A DNA stretch of 64,000 nt from Gemmatimonadales bacterium (GCA_019637315.1 JAHBVU010000008.1:62001-126000), one strand, 5' to 3'; shown: positions 20,606 through 29,136, counted from the stretch's first letter. The notes: generated by a model from the letters alone, not told the origin. Numbers and translations are program-made.

Positions 20606-22416
20606 TCGACTTCAGGCTTCCTGTAACGAAGGTGGAAATGGGGTGGGACGTCTGGCTTATTGCGTTCATCGTACACGGTGCCACCCAGCTCCTGCCAAAA
20701 ATACTTAATCATCTTTCGAATCGTATCGTTCGTTATCCCAGGCGAGTGGTCTGTTCGGAGGTCAACGTCCCTTCCCATCATGTGTTCGACATGAGACCCA
20801 ACCCAGACATTACTACCGACGTCAAACTTCCCTCCCCATCGGAGGCTTCCGTCGTTCCAATGAGGCTTGTACTCAGGGAACTGGGCATGAAGCGAATCTG
20901 ACACCGAGTTTATTCGTGTAGCAACCGCCCCAATAACCCAATGGTTGCTGATATGGTGGCCAGGTCTTGTGCTTGCGATCTGGCCAATCAACGAGTCACT
21001 GGCCCGCTGTTCCAGCGATATCAGGAAGGGCACCCCAACGTACAGTGTGTCTCGTGCGGTATCGGCCGCAGCGCTAGCGGCGACAATAAGTATCGGAGAA
21101 GAAACCTGAGACGGTCGGTAGGTGACGACTGCCGTTCCGGTCGCACCCGTGTTCGGTGACGTATTGGACAGTGCACCTATTGGCTTGGCGGCGCCCGTGT
21201 TGTGTAGGTGCCCAAACGACGAGTCGATTGACGCACCTGCGCTATCAAACCCTAGGAGAGACAATGACACGCTCCTGTTCAGGAGGGTCACACCACCGGA
21301 ATCAACCTTGACCGCGATTCGGATCGAATCCGGCCAGGGTTGACCGTCCCACAATGGCTTAGGCCCATGTTTGGATTCCGGAATGTTGCGAGGGAAGACA
21401 ACGGCGTTGCCGTTGACTACGAGCGCAGCGGGAGGCAAGTACGACAGCACCACCCGAACGTTAACCAAGGTTGTAATCGTCACTGCATAGGCGACATAGT
21501 CGAGATTGGCTGGTGTTAGAACGATAGTCGATATCGACCCAGACAAGGTCTTGGTATCCGGGACGTTGACTCCCGGCACTCCGCTACCGCTAAAAAAGAC
21601 ACTATCGACCGGCGTACCGGTTGAGTCATAGGCAACCGCCTTGTTCCCCGCGTACGTAGGATCCTGAATGTTGATTTCGGCCCCAGTGATTGGCGTTGGG
21701 AACGAGAGCGTTATTGGATAGGACTGTCCCGTGCCGGAGCCGCTCTGGAAGGTTGGGGGTCCAAACGGCGCCCCAGCGAAGTAAGGCGTCGCCGTCCAGG
21801 CGCTAACCCCGCAGAAACCGGTCTCATCATCAATGTCGCAGACTTGCGACACGCTTGCTCCGGGGGCCCGCATCGGCCGCTGGCCGGACGGCGCCATCCA
21901 AGGCCTGACGGCGCGTACCACCCGGGCATTGCCGGTAACACCTTGGGTGAGCTTCAGTACAGCCTCGCTAGGGCCCCGAGTGCCGCGCTGCATCCAGTAG
22001 GAAACCGATGCTGAGGAGCTGCTCGTAAACGAGTGAACCAGAATGCTGCGTGGAAGCGCTGCTAGCGTGACTTCCTGCCTCTTGCCGTCCACATCGATGA
22101 CAAGCACGGCGGTTCCTGCAACGGCGGCTAGGGCGATCGACGAAGTGCTAAGGATAACTGAGTCCCCCGAGCTGCCCTCGACCTCAAACCGCGCGAGGGG
22201 GATCAACGTACCGGCGGAATCCCGTTTCTCAACAGCCGACGCCAATACCCTCCCATCCTCAACCACCAGACACGCCGCCGAGCACTCCGCAATCAGAGTG
22301 GTGAGCTCGGGGGGCTGAGACGGATCGACCCGCGGCGGCGCGACCGTCTCTCCGCAGCCCACAAGCACCAGCGCCGTGCACACTATCGCCCAACGTATCC
22401 AGAGGGGTCGTTGCAT
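20602..22416 (-). CDS. Lipoprotein with putative LAS-type zinc peptidase domain
   Basis: A 604-residue lipoprotein: signal peptide and lipobox LVGC with Cys21. Residues 40-430 are beta-rich with Ig/bacterial-adhesin character. The last 110 residues carry HxxGRDVDLR near residue 548 and PPHFHLRY near 594, preceded by a conserved-looking NHWVIGAVATRIN segment. The His-Asp-HxH arrangement resembles the zinc site of LAS peptidases (M15/M74, VanY/MepA), which cut peptidoglycan cross-links. The assignment is by motif only. The downstream secreted partner is coupled by ATGA overlap. Confidence 0.6.
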   Translation of the reverse strand: MQRPLWIRWAIVCTALVLVGCGETVAPPRVDPSQPPELTTLIAECSAACLVVEDGRVLASAVEKRDSAGTLIPLARFEVEGSSGDSVILSTSSIALAAVAGTAVLVIDVDGKRQEVTLAALPRSILVHSFTSSSSASVSYWMQRGTRGPSEAVLKLTQGVTGNARVVRAVRPWMAPSGQRPMRAPGASVSQVCDIDDETGFCGVSAWTATPYFAGAPFGPPTFQSGSGTGQSYPITLSFPTPITGAEINIQDPTYAGNKAVAYDSTGTPVDSVFFSGSGVPGVNVPDTKTLSGSISTIVLTPANLDYVAYAVTITTLVNVRVVLSYLPPAALVVNGNAVVFPRNIPESKHGPKPLWDGQPWPDSIRIAVKVDSGGVTLLNRSVSLSLLGFDSAGASIDSSFGHLHNTGAAKPIGALSNTSPNTGATGTAVVTYRPSQVSSPILIVAASAAADTARDTLYVGVPFLISLEQRASDSLIGQIASTRPGHHISNHWVIGAVATRINSVSDSLHAQFPEYKPHWNDGSLRWGGKFDVGSNVWVGSHVEHMMGRDVDLRTDHSPGITNDTIRKMIKYFWQELGGTVYDERNKPDVPPHFHLRYRKPEVE

Positions 22417-22800
22417 CGCAGTCGCCTTCCGCTGTTTGTTCTGTCGGGACTAGGCGTCAGATGCCCATTGAGCGCTTCGCATCTAACGAGAGTCGCGCAG
22501 ATTGTGCCCCGCACGACCGCCCTCAACCAAGGAGTGTACCATGCAAGCTACGGAGGAATGAAAATCGGTCAAGCGTCAAACACGCAAGAAAATGGTCAGA
22601 ACGCGCAATCGCCTTATGTGCACCTAGCTGGGCGCCAGGCGTGCATTCGCAACAACGGGGCACGCAACAATCAGGTAACGCCACGCGAGAAATACCAATA
22701 GAACCCACGATTGGCGGGCAATGGCAGTTTGCAGTAACATCTCCGCAGGTAGCCGTCACTCAGACGAATCGATGTACCTGAAGCACCTCCGCGCCCCTAG
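22417..22800. other. 384-bp gap with possible coupled short ORFs
   Basis: AAGGAG at 22529-22534 precedes an ATG at 22541 that opens a 6-codon frame (MQATEE). Its TGA overlaps an ATG at 22558 that opens a 47-codon frame ending at 22701 (MKIGQASNTQ...). The arrangement looks like a leader peptide with coupled translation, but the 47-residue product is low-complexity and Asn/Gln-rich. The divergent promoter of the lipoprotein gene should also lie here. Nothing else was seen. Confidence 0.3.
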
Positions 22801-23304
22801 GTGACAAACCCCTTGGGGCAAACTCTTTTGTTCGCAATCGCAACCGTGAGCCAGGCAATGGAATGGCGTCCCCAGTTCTCCAGACGTCTCGAAACACTCT
22901 TGATTGTCGAGGCGTCTTGCCCGGCGGATCTCGTTCCGTTCTTTGAGTGGGCAATTGACAATGCCCGAAATAGCCCCAGTGTACGGGATATGGCTGCTGC
23001 GGCCGCCATCAAGCCAAGGGCACTGGAGTACCGGTTCGCTGCGCATCGGGTCATGCGGCCCGGCAAAGTGCTGTGGTGGGCCAGAATCCTACATGCAGTG
23101 GATCTTCTTGGACGCACGACCCTTACCGCCGACGACGTCGCGATGATCTGTGGCTACAGCTCGAGCGCAGTTCTCTCGAAGGGCCTACGTCGAGTGGGAC
23201 TGCGAGTCCGAGAAGTACGCTCCAAAGATGGCTTTCGATTGGCTCTACAGAATTTTAGGGCGTCGCTCCAGCATGGTTCGCATGGCGGACCCACCGTAAC
23301 TTGA
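22801..23304 (+). CDS. AraC-like DNA-binding protein
   Basis: A 167-residue protein from GTG; an ATG at 22858 (MEWRPQF) is an alternative start. Residues 60-135 match an AraC-type double helix-turn-helix: VRDMAAAAAIKPRALEYRF, then LTADDVAMICGYSSSAVLSK, with the GY-SS pattern before the second recognition helix. No ligand domain is present. It lies upstream of the HEPN-like gene on the same strand with 112 bp between. Confidence 0.65.
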   Translation: MTNPLGQTLLFAIATVSQAMEWRPQFSRRLETLLIVEASCPADLVPFFEWAIDNARNSPSVRDMAAAAAIKPRALEYRFAAHRVMRPGKVLWWARILHAVDLLGRTTLTADDVAMICGYSSSAVLSKGLRRVGLRVREVRSKDGFRLALQNFRASLQHGSHGGPTVT

Positions 23305-23416
23305 TCGATCGCTACTGCTCCGCACCTAAGCAGAATCAACCGAAAGCATACCGTAAGGCCAAATGGCCCTATCCGATATCGCCCTCCCTCAACGTGGAGC
23401 CGAAGAAGGTGAGACA

Positions 23417-24289
23417 ATGAATTCCCCCCGAGACCTGAGACCTCCTCTCAGCAAGACGGAGTTGGAGGAGATCGTTAGGGACCACTTCCTAGACAATCCT
23501 GGGCCTATGAAGGTCGCCGCGCAGGGTGGTGAAGGGCTGTTCTACGCCTTGCTGTCTCGTGTATCAGCGGGCCTCGACTTCCCGGAAGAATGGGCCCGGG
23601 AGCGCAGCCGGAACGCCCTCCGCCTCTGGCACGACTCGGAGATACGGATCCTCAACAAGCTCCTTTGGGACTGGATTCAACAGGGAATCTTGGAGCCGGT
23701 TACTGAGATCCCCTACGACCGTGATCCGGCCATTTGGTCGTCTGTTGTGCTCTCAGCAACCGGACGTACACGATTGGAGCGCAACCCAATTCCTGAGCGA
23801 CCGGATGACTACCTCGCAGCCATGGAGGACAAGGCCCCAGAGCTGTCTGACGTCGAGCGGTTCTATGTTCGCGAAGGTCTCATGGCGTTCAGAGCGAGAC
23901 TGTACCCAGCTGCGCTCGTGATGCTGGGCTGCGCAGCTGAGGAGTTGATCCAACGAATTGCCACCGAGGCTGCGCGGCAGGTCTCGACGAGCAGACGAGA
24001 CAAATACGAAAGGGACGTCAAGGGTAAGATCACACAAGTCTGGCTTGCCCTTGAGCCGGTACTCGCCCAGCATTGGGCGGCTATTGCCGGCCGTGAGAAG
24101 GCCGTCGCTCATACTGCATTCAATCAGCTGCTACTCTCCGTGAAGATTAGCCGGGATGATGCAGGACATCCTCAAGCGACCCCTGCCACCTTGGATAAGG
24201 CTCGACCGCCGTTCGACAACTTCATAGAGGCGGCCCGAGTTGGCTGCAATGTTCTCCGACACCTCAACGGCTTGCCCACTGTGCCTTAA
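23417..24289 (+). CDS. HEPN-like domain protein
   Basis: A 290-residue protein. I chose the ATG at 23417 because GAAGGTGAG lies just before it. Residues 1-140 resemble a winged-helix region. From about 150 the segment MAFRARLYPAALVMLGCAAE is typical of HEPN-like domains, and near the end R246-DDAG-H251 matches the RX4H catalytic motif of HEPN ribonucleases, in the RNxxGHP-like context seen in DUF4145-type proteins. HEPN proteins often act as toxins or antiphage ribonucleases. Its place in island cargo fits that, without proof. Confidence 0.55.
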   Translation: MNSPRDLRPPLSKTELEEIVRDHFLDNPGPMKVAAQGGEGLFYALLSRVSAGLDFPEEWARERSRNALRLWHDSEIRILNKLLWDWIQQGILEPVTEIPYDRDPAIWSSVVLSATGRTRLERNPIPERPDDYLAAMEDKAPELSDVERFYVREGLMAFRARLYPAALVMLGCAAEELIQRIATEAARQVSTSRRDKYERDVKGKITQVWLALEPVLAQHWAAIAGREKAVAHTAFNQLLLSVKISRDDAGHPQATPATLDKARPPFDNFIEAARVGCNVLRHLNGLPTVP

Positions 24290-24330
24290 AGGGGTGTGTT
24301 CTGGTACGGAGACAGCGAAAGAGTCGAACC

Positions 24331-25515
24331 CTATTGGGACGATCGCGCACCACTCCCACTAGCTCCGCTTCCCCAAATGCGATCGGTTCGTAGACGGACC
24401 TCGTCATTGAGCGGCGCTCCATAGTGCTGCTCTAGTGCCTCCTGGATATGCCTGGGGACCGTGAAGACGATGGTCGCTCCCAGGTCCCGTTGAGCGAATA
24501 GGCCCCTCGACGCCAACTGGCGTCCGGCGACAAATACCTCGTGGCGTAGAACGTCGCCATCCGGGTCACTTTCACTGTAGGACGTTGCATCCTTTCGGAG
24601 GAGATCGAGAAACGCCCCCTCATCCGGCGTGAGCAGCCGCAGGACCAGGTCGAGCTGGCGCGCCTCCTCGAAGCTCGGCAGGTTCAGGCTCGGCTGCTGG
24701 AAGAACAGCCGTGTCGAATCGGAAACGAAGGGGTGGAGATACGCGGCAACCTTGCCTCGATGCTCCGGGATCTGGTTGAGATCTTCAATCCGGTCGAAGA
24801 AGGCTCGGTGGCGCGAACGCCAACGGCTGACCAACTCGAGATACTCTCCATCGTGCGGCTGGATCACGTCAGCATCAACCAGCTCCGCAACATGCTTCCC
24901 GATCCGAAGGTAGACACCGTACATCTTGTTGAACGTCTCGCGAACCTCGTCAATCGGTACAGAACTGTTGTCGTCCACGGTACGCCCGAACGCCTGCGAG
25001 CGCATCTCTAAGTCAGTACCGATGGCCGGCAGGAGCTCTACCAGAGGGGTTCCCTTCTTCGCGCGACCGACTGCAAAGTTGAAAAGCCGGAGCATGCTAT
25101 CGACCGCGTCTCGCCCGAAGCGAAGCCAGCACGACCGGTAGTCCTGCATCAACCGCCGCTCGAGTTCTGAGCGCATGAGGCAGGAAGCTGCTTCCGCGGC
25201 CGTTTGCCGGCGACGCTCGGCCCAGCTGGTGTAGGTCGGACTCGTCTCCAGCCATGACAGAACCAGCAGGACAGAAAGCATCGCGAGAAGGATGGCGCCC
25301 GCCACGCCGATCGGCATCGCAACAGAGGCACGGAGCAAGCCCCAGAGCGGGCGCCCAAAGTAGGTTGTCAGGAAGCCGTCAAACCAGGCGTCTAGCAATC
25401 GCTCAACCACAAACAACGCAACGATCACGACCAGCACGAACAGCCCTCGCCTCATACGGGCTTCAAGGCTGTCAAGCCAGCTACGCAAACGTCCGAAGAG
25501 GGCAGCAACCATCAT
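24331..25515 (-). CDS. Two-helix membrane protein of unknown function
   Basis: A 394-residue protein. The N-terminus has two membrane helices (about 24-42, LFVLVVIVALFVVERLL, and 64-90, VAMPIGVAGAILLAMLSVLL). A cytoplasmic, Arg/Leu-rich helical domain of about 300 residues follows. It is convergent with the HEPN-like gene. No family recognised. The C-terminal tail is Gly/Ser-rich. Confidence 0.6.
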   Translation of the reverse strand: MMVAALFGRLRSWLDSLEARMRRGLFVLVVIVALFVVERLLDAWFDGFLTTYFGRPLWGLLRASVAMPIGVAGAILLAMLSVLLVLSWLETSPTYTSWAERRRQTAAEAASCLMRSELERRLMQDYRSCWLRFGRDAVDSMLRLFNFAVGRAKKGTPLVELLPAIGTDLEMRSQAFGRTVDDNSSVPIDEVRETFNKMYGVYLRIGKHVAELVDADVIQPHDGEYLELVSRWRSRHRAFFDRIEDLNQIPEHRGKVAAYLHPFVSDSTRLFFQQPSLNLPSFEEARQLDLVLRLLTPDEGAFLDLLRKDATSYSESDPDGDVLRHEVFVAGRQLASRGLFAQRDLGATIVFTVPRHIQEALEQHYGAPLNDEVRLRTDRIWGSGASGSGARSSQ

Positions 25516-25540
25516 CGACCCCTGGGAGAAAGCCGGGTGA

Positions 25541-25575
25541 CCGCACGGGGGTAACTAACCCGTGCGGCCTTTTAC
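25541..25575. terminator. Intrinsic terminator hairpin
   Basis: CCGCACGGG (25541-25549) pairs perfectly with CCCGTGCGG (25559-25567), followed by CCTTTT on the plus strand. On the minus strand it lies 5 bp after the DUF1508 gene and ahead of the membrane-protein gene, so it may separate the two even though its T-tract is stronger on the plus side. Confidence 0.55.
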
Positions 25576-25579
25576 CTAC

Positions 25580-25750
25580 CTACCGGTATCGAACCGGCGC
25601 GGAATGGGCACTCTTGACCAAGGCAATACCGTGCTCGCAACTCGCCTTGCTCGTATACCCTTCCCCGGAATCCGCGATCCGTTGAGCATTGGCTGCGATC
25701 AATCGCCACCGCCACTCGCTTCGCGTATCCTGGTAAACCTCGAAGTACAT
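25580..25750 (-). CDS. DUF1508 (YegP-like) small protein
   Basis: A 56-residue protein from an ATG at 25750, with AGGAGAA 7 bases before it. It reads MYFEVYQDTRSEWRWRLIAA at the N-terminus, then IADSGEGYTSKASCEHGI, then VKSA and APVR: the complete DUF1508 pattern (FxIYxDxxGEWRWRLxAANGxxIADSGEGY). Family members are small, of unknown molecular role, and often occur singly or as tandem repeats. Too short for usual gene finders, but the match is strong. Confidence 0.88.
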   Translation of the reverse strand: MYFEVYQDTRSEWRWRLIAANAQRIADSGEGYTSKASCEHGIALVKSAHSAPVRYR

Positions 25751-26238
25751 CGGGTTTCTCCTGGGAGCTCGACAAACCCCTTGTCACCGGCGGGTGCTTC
25801 GATCATGATTGGCATGCTGTTGCGAATCAGGGACCCCGGTCCCGGCCTCCCGGTGGGCGGCTTGTCGCACCCGGTGGGAGATTCAGCGCCCGGATCAGCT
25901 CGAACTGATTCCGGGCGTTTCCCCTGCCGGCAACGTCCTGCGCCGGCACCGCCAATCTGGGGTTAGGAGACGTGCCCCGCAACGGCCGTGCAAGCTCTGT
26001 TCCCACTAGCACTAAGGGTATCAACATCACAAATCTGGCTGGCCTACCATAGAGGGATACTCCCGAATTCGGCGAAACGGAATTCCGCGGGGTGCGAACC
26101 GTCAAACGCTTGGCCTGGAATTCCTAGGGGCCCGGCCCTCACCAGCTCCGGCTTCCCGCCGCGCTCAGACCTCACGCTTATCAGGCGTGCAGCGTATGGG
26201 CCGACCTGGCGCTTGGCTAGCGCCATCTAGATTGGTCC
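25751..26238. other. 488-bp gap, no gene seen
   Basis: No convincing frame on either strand. A hairpin lies at 25887-25917 (CGCCCGG-ATCAG arms with one bulged T, then TTTCCCC) and could act as a weak terminator on the plus strand. Short GGTGGG-type direct repeats precede it. The promoter of the DUF1508 gene should lie at the left edge. Confidence 0.4.
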
Positions 26239-26541
26239 ATGCACCTGCTCTTCAAGTTCCCGACTGACGCCACGTTCTACGACCTGGCCCAGGCCGCCCG
26301 GAAGATGCGGATCTCCGTCGCGGAGCTGGGAGAGATGGCCCACGCGCCTGGGGTCGACTTCGACGTCGTCGGGTGGACCTGCCACAAGGGCCACGACGGC
26401 GCCTGGCAGCTCCGCCTCCTCGGGCAATTCGACTTCAGCGCGAACAAGAGCGCGGATCTTGGATGGCCGACCGATGCCGAAATCAACCTCGAGGTCGAGC
26501 GGGCGCGGCAGGCGCCTCGTCGCCCGAAGCGGTCGACGTGA
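26239..26541 (+). CDS. Hypothetical small protein
   Basis: A 100-residue protein from ATG. It begins with an amphipathic MHLLFKFPTDATFYDLAQAA and has a WTCHKGHDGAWQLRLLGQFDF stretch in the middle. The C-terminus is Arg-rich. No family recognised. Base composition is closer to the host chromosome than that of the genes around it. Confidence 0.5.
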   Translation: MHLLFKFPTDATFYDLAQAARKMRISVAELGEMAHAPGVDFDVVGWTCHKGHDGAWQLRLLGQFDFSANKSADLGWPTDAEINLEVERARQAPRRPKRST

Positions 26542-26802
26542 CCGGGGGGTGCGGTTCGGGGTGGCTTGGCAGCCGATCGCCAGCCTTAGGGCGAGCCAGG
26601 CGGGGCGGATCCAGCAGAACGCGGGCCGGTGAGGACTGCCCGACTGTGGCGGCCATCAGCCTATGGGCGAGCGGCGTTTCTGCCGCAACTCCGCCGCCCC
26701 CCCAGGCATCCCTATTGGTAGCAGGGCGTACGACTAGTAGATTGGGGTGCGAAGCGCCCATGCCGTAACTAGGACCAAACCCCACCCGGTAAGGTGTGCT
26801 TG

Positions 26803-27597
26803 ATGTCTGAACAGGAGTACTCGAGTCCACCTGTACATGAAGTCGTCCTCGACCTCCTGTTCCGGGAGCGAGAAGCCGATGACAGGGTTTTCGAGCGGAT
26901 TCAGCATGCCATCGCTAGCGTTTACAATCAGGTCAGCGCCCTCGAAGAAAACCAGATCCAGGTTATCGCAACGCCGGGCGCTCCCAGCGAAGCGGCGTCC
27001 ACCACCCGAACGGTGGGCTGGATGGGCACTAATGTCGTAGGGGAGGCTCGATGGCTTCTCCGATGCCGCAGCCAGCGGTTAACCCTCAATATGGTTCGAT
27101 CTGCCTCTTGGCCCAGCGGTCCCTATGTTGGTTGGCCGGTGATTCGAGCAGAGTTCGCCAAATGCCTTGAGTTGCTTGCTGATGAATTCAAAGACTTGCC
27201 AGTACAGCGCGCAGGCCTGCGCTACCTCAATAAACTCGCGTTGCCCAGCACGGGCGCTCTTGCCACTTGGTTAAACGTCGGCATCCGTGCACCGGAGGTT
27301 CTGTCGGGGCTTTCCGTCTTCAACTGTCGCCAAGGATGGACCGAGATTCAAGGACACTCCGGACTAAGTGCCCTAGTGAATCTCGCGCGGATCAAAGTTG
27401 AGGATCCGTCCTCGCCCCCCGATGCGGTTGGCGTCCTTTTGGATATCGACGTCTATACCCGAGACCCATCTACGGCCCCCACGTACGCCCGGGTTAGCGA
27501 CTGGTTTAATCATGCTCACGCCGCCGAGCGGCTTGTTTTTGAATCGTCGATCTCGAATGAGATCAGGTCGACCCTCGGAGCAATCCAGAATGCTTGA
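26803..27597 (+). CDS. TIGR04255-like family protein
   Basis: A 264-residue protein from the ATG at 26803, with AAGGTG 7 bases before it. The N-terminal PPVHEVVLDLLFRE, the central VGWPVIRAEFAKCL and RAGLRYLNKL, and the C-terminal WFNHAHAAERLVFESSISNE match the layout of the sporadically distributed TIGR04255 family. Those proteins have no known activity and are common in islands. Its stop overlaps the next gene by 8 bp. First gene of a three-gene operon at the right end of the element. Confidence 0.72.
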   Translation: MSEQEYSSPPVHEVVLDLLFREREADDRVFERIQHAIASVYNQVSALEENQIQVIATPGAPSEAASTTRTVGWMGTNVVGEARWLLRCRSQRLTLNMVRSASWPSGPYVGWPVIRAEFAKCLELLADEFKDLPVQRAGLRYLNKLALPSTGALATWLNVGIRAPEVLSGLSVFNCRQGWTEIQGHSGLSALVNLARIKVEDPSSPPDAVGVLLDIDVYTRDPSTAPTYARVSDWFNHAHAAERLVFESSISNEIRSTLGAIQNA

Positions 27598-27934
27598 AAC
27601 CCCAATTGCTGGGCTGGAGTGGGATGAGTTCGATGAGCCGGGGACGTCGTCGGTAAGTGCCGGCCCGGGACGCGGAGGTCCTTGGGTCACTATGGCCGCC
27701 GCTGCGACTACTGCGGTTTTCATGTCCCACCTAAGTCTGGTGCCGCCCCTCACACAGCCTACACCAAGTGTTGGCACTCACCACTTCGAGTGGGTCGCCG
27801 ATGAAGTCCTGCCAGCTGAGACCTATTCTGCCTTAGCAGACTTTGCGGATCACGTCGAGCCCATCAGTCCAATTGGAAGGCAATGGGTCGCTACTAGTCG
27901 GGCACCAGAGTTCGAGTCGACCTGGGATACTTGA
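27590..27934 (+). CDS. Hypothetical protein, operon with TIGR04255-like gene
   Basis: A 114-residue protein starting inside the previous gene (ATG at 27590, 8-bp overlap). Acidic N-terminus, then a possible membrane or buried segment (VTMAAAATTAVFMSHLSLVP), then a HHFEWVADEVLP region. The next gene begins 9 bp after its stop. No family recognised. Strict coupling suggests it works with its neighbours. Confidence 0.6.
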   Translation: MLETPIAGLEWDEFDEPGTSSVSAGPGRGGPWVTMAAAATTAVFMSHLSLVPPLTQPTPSVGTHHFEWVADEVLPAETYSALADFADHVEPISPIGRQWVATSRAPEFESTWDT

Positions 27935-27943
27935 GCTGAGCCG

Positions 27944-28582
27944 GTGAACGCTCATACCTATTGGTACTCGGTCGTATCCGGCCCAACTCCCCCTCGTCAG
28001 GGTGACATCTACGTATCATTCTTGGCCCCTATTATCACTCAGGTACTTCCTGATCAGTCTGCCGACGGCGGGGCGCGTGCTGAGTTCGTGACTGAAGAGG
28101 CTCCTTGGGTCGTGCTGGATGCGTCGTGTGACGTAGATTATTCGCCTCCCTCGGAGGGATCGAAGGGACGGAAACCCAGCTGCGCTCGAGTCCTCCTCGC
28201 ACCACTGTATCCGGCGATACGAGAGAAACTGGGAACGAAAACTGATAAGGAGCTGAACGAACGACTCGAGGTCATGCGCCGCGGCGATTACCCCTCAAAG
28301 CTACTGCTACCCGGACACCCTGAACATCTATCAGCCGCCAACGCCTGGTATGTCGAATACCGGAATCGAACACTGGTACCTCACGCCTACTTAGTGCTGG
28401 ACCCAACGGTTATTCGTCTCAGGCTCAACCACCCGTTCAGGGAGCACTTGGGTAACTGGGTCGGGGCGTGCATCTCGCGAGTCGGGATCGAGGACGGCCA
28501 GAAAATACCGCCCTACCTGGGAGGTTTGCACGATCCCCACCGCCTCAATGCCGTTCGCCCCGAAGATCTGACCAGTAGGTAG
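27944..28582 (+). CDS. Uncharacterised protein with RQGD and SCDVD motifs
   Basis: A 212-residue protein from GTG. It has RQGDIYVSFLAPI near residue 18 and WVVLDASCDVDYS near 55, then RVLLAPLYP. This spacing recalls an uncharacterised island-borne family with a QGD...vvlSqsCD pattern, recognised from memory only. Cys and Asp there might bind a metal. It closes the three-gene operon just before the right attachment site. Confidence 0.55.
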   Translation: MNAHTYWYSVVSGPTPPRQGDIYVSFLAPIITQVLPDQSADGGARAEFVTEEAPWVVLDASCDVDYSPPSEGSKGRKPSCARVLLAPLYPAIREKLGTKTDKELNERLEVMRRGDYPSKLLLPGHPEHLSAANAWYVEYRNRTLVPHAYLVLDPTVIRLRLNHPFREHLGNWVGACISRVGIEDGQKIPPYLGGLHDPHRLNAVRPEDLTSR

Positions 28583-29038
28583 GAGAACCGGGTGGACACG
28601 CGAACATCCCAATCAAGGTCGCGACAAGGCGGACCCGGGATCGGGTAACGCTCCGGGTAACAATCCCTACCGTTGCTAGCCGTTTTCGGCCAACGCGGGC
28701 TAACGTAAGTCGTTGAAAATCAACGATCGTCGGTTGGTGGCTGGTGCCCATTAACGGGCTGCTGCGGTTCGCGGGCAGGGTACGTCAAAGGATTCAGGGC
28801 CTCCAGTTGGGGGGCGACATAGCCACTGGGGTCCGGAAAAATAACGCACCCCATTCCGGCAGGAAGGCGAGGCTATCCGCGTTCCGGCCACCCAGAAGGT
28901 CGAGGCTGCCGCCCAGTGTCCTTCCCAGTGACAAATGCCCCCGTTTGTAACCAACGCCAGCCAACAACCATCGGCGTAAGCTATTGAAAATCAATCATCT
29001 TCCGTTGATGGCTGGTGCCCATTGGCGGGCGGCTGCGA
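28583..29038. other. Right-end non-coding region with old element scar
   Basis: No gene seen. Two 68-bp copies of the element's right-end sequence occur at 28704-28771 and 28975-29042, 56 of 68 positions identical without gaps. Between them, 28914-28935 matches 21 of 22 bases of 9831-9852 inside the integrase gene. Together this reads as right end, decayed junction, integrase 3' fragment, right end. Confidence 0.6.
28704..28771 (+). repeat. Right-end repeat, inner copy
   Basis: 68 bp, 82 percent identical to 28975-29042. It ends in TTCG, the first bases of the att core, and then diverges from the core. Confidence 0.7.
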
Positions 29039-29042
29039 TTCG
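28975..29042 (+). repeat. Right-end repeat, outer copy at attR
   Basis: 68 bp whose last four bases are the start of the 54-bp core of attR. Contains TTGAAAATCAA, an imperfect palindrome also present in the inner copy, a possible integrase arm or host-factor site. Confidence 0.7.
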
Positions 29043-29092
29043 GGAGCAAGAGGTCCCGGGTTCAAATCCCGGCGCCCCGACTGATCATAAAG
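29039..29092 (+). repeat. attR core, 54 bp
   Basis: Identical to 9715-9768. It contains the 3' 42 bases of tRNA-Pro without the 5' half, so no tRNA is encoded here. Confidence 0.95.
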
Positions 29093-29136
29093 CGAAGCCC
29101 CATCGAACGTTACGTTCGATGGGGCTTCGTCGTTTT
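29093..29136 (+). terminator. Original chromosomal tRNA-Pro terminator
   Basis: CGAAGCCCCATCGAACG (29093-29109) pairs perfectly over 17 bp with 29113-29129 across a TTA loop, followed by TCGTTTT. Before integration it lay directly after tRNA-Pro. It matches the element-borne hairpin at 9769-9812 at 36 of 44 positions, with a compensatory C-G for T-A change. Confidence 0.85.

Noticed and set aside
29039-29080. Possible second tRNA-Pro gene
   Set aside because: Only the 3' half is present; the 5' acceptor and D-arm are missing. It is the right attachment site.
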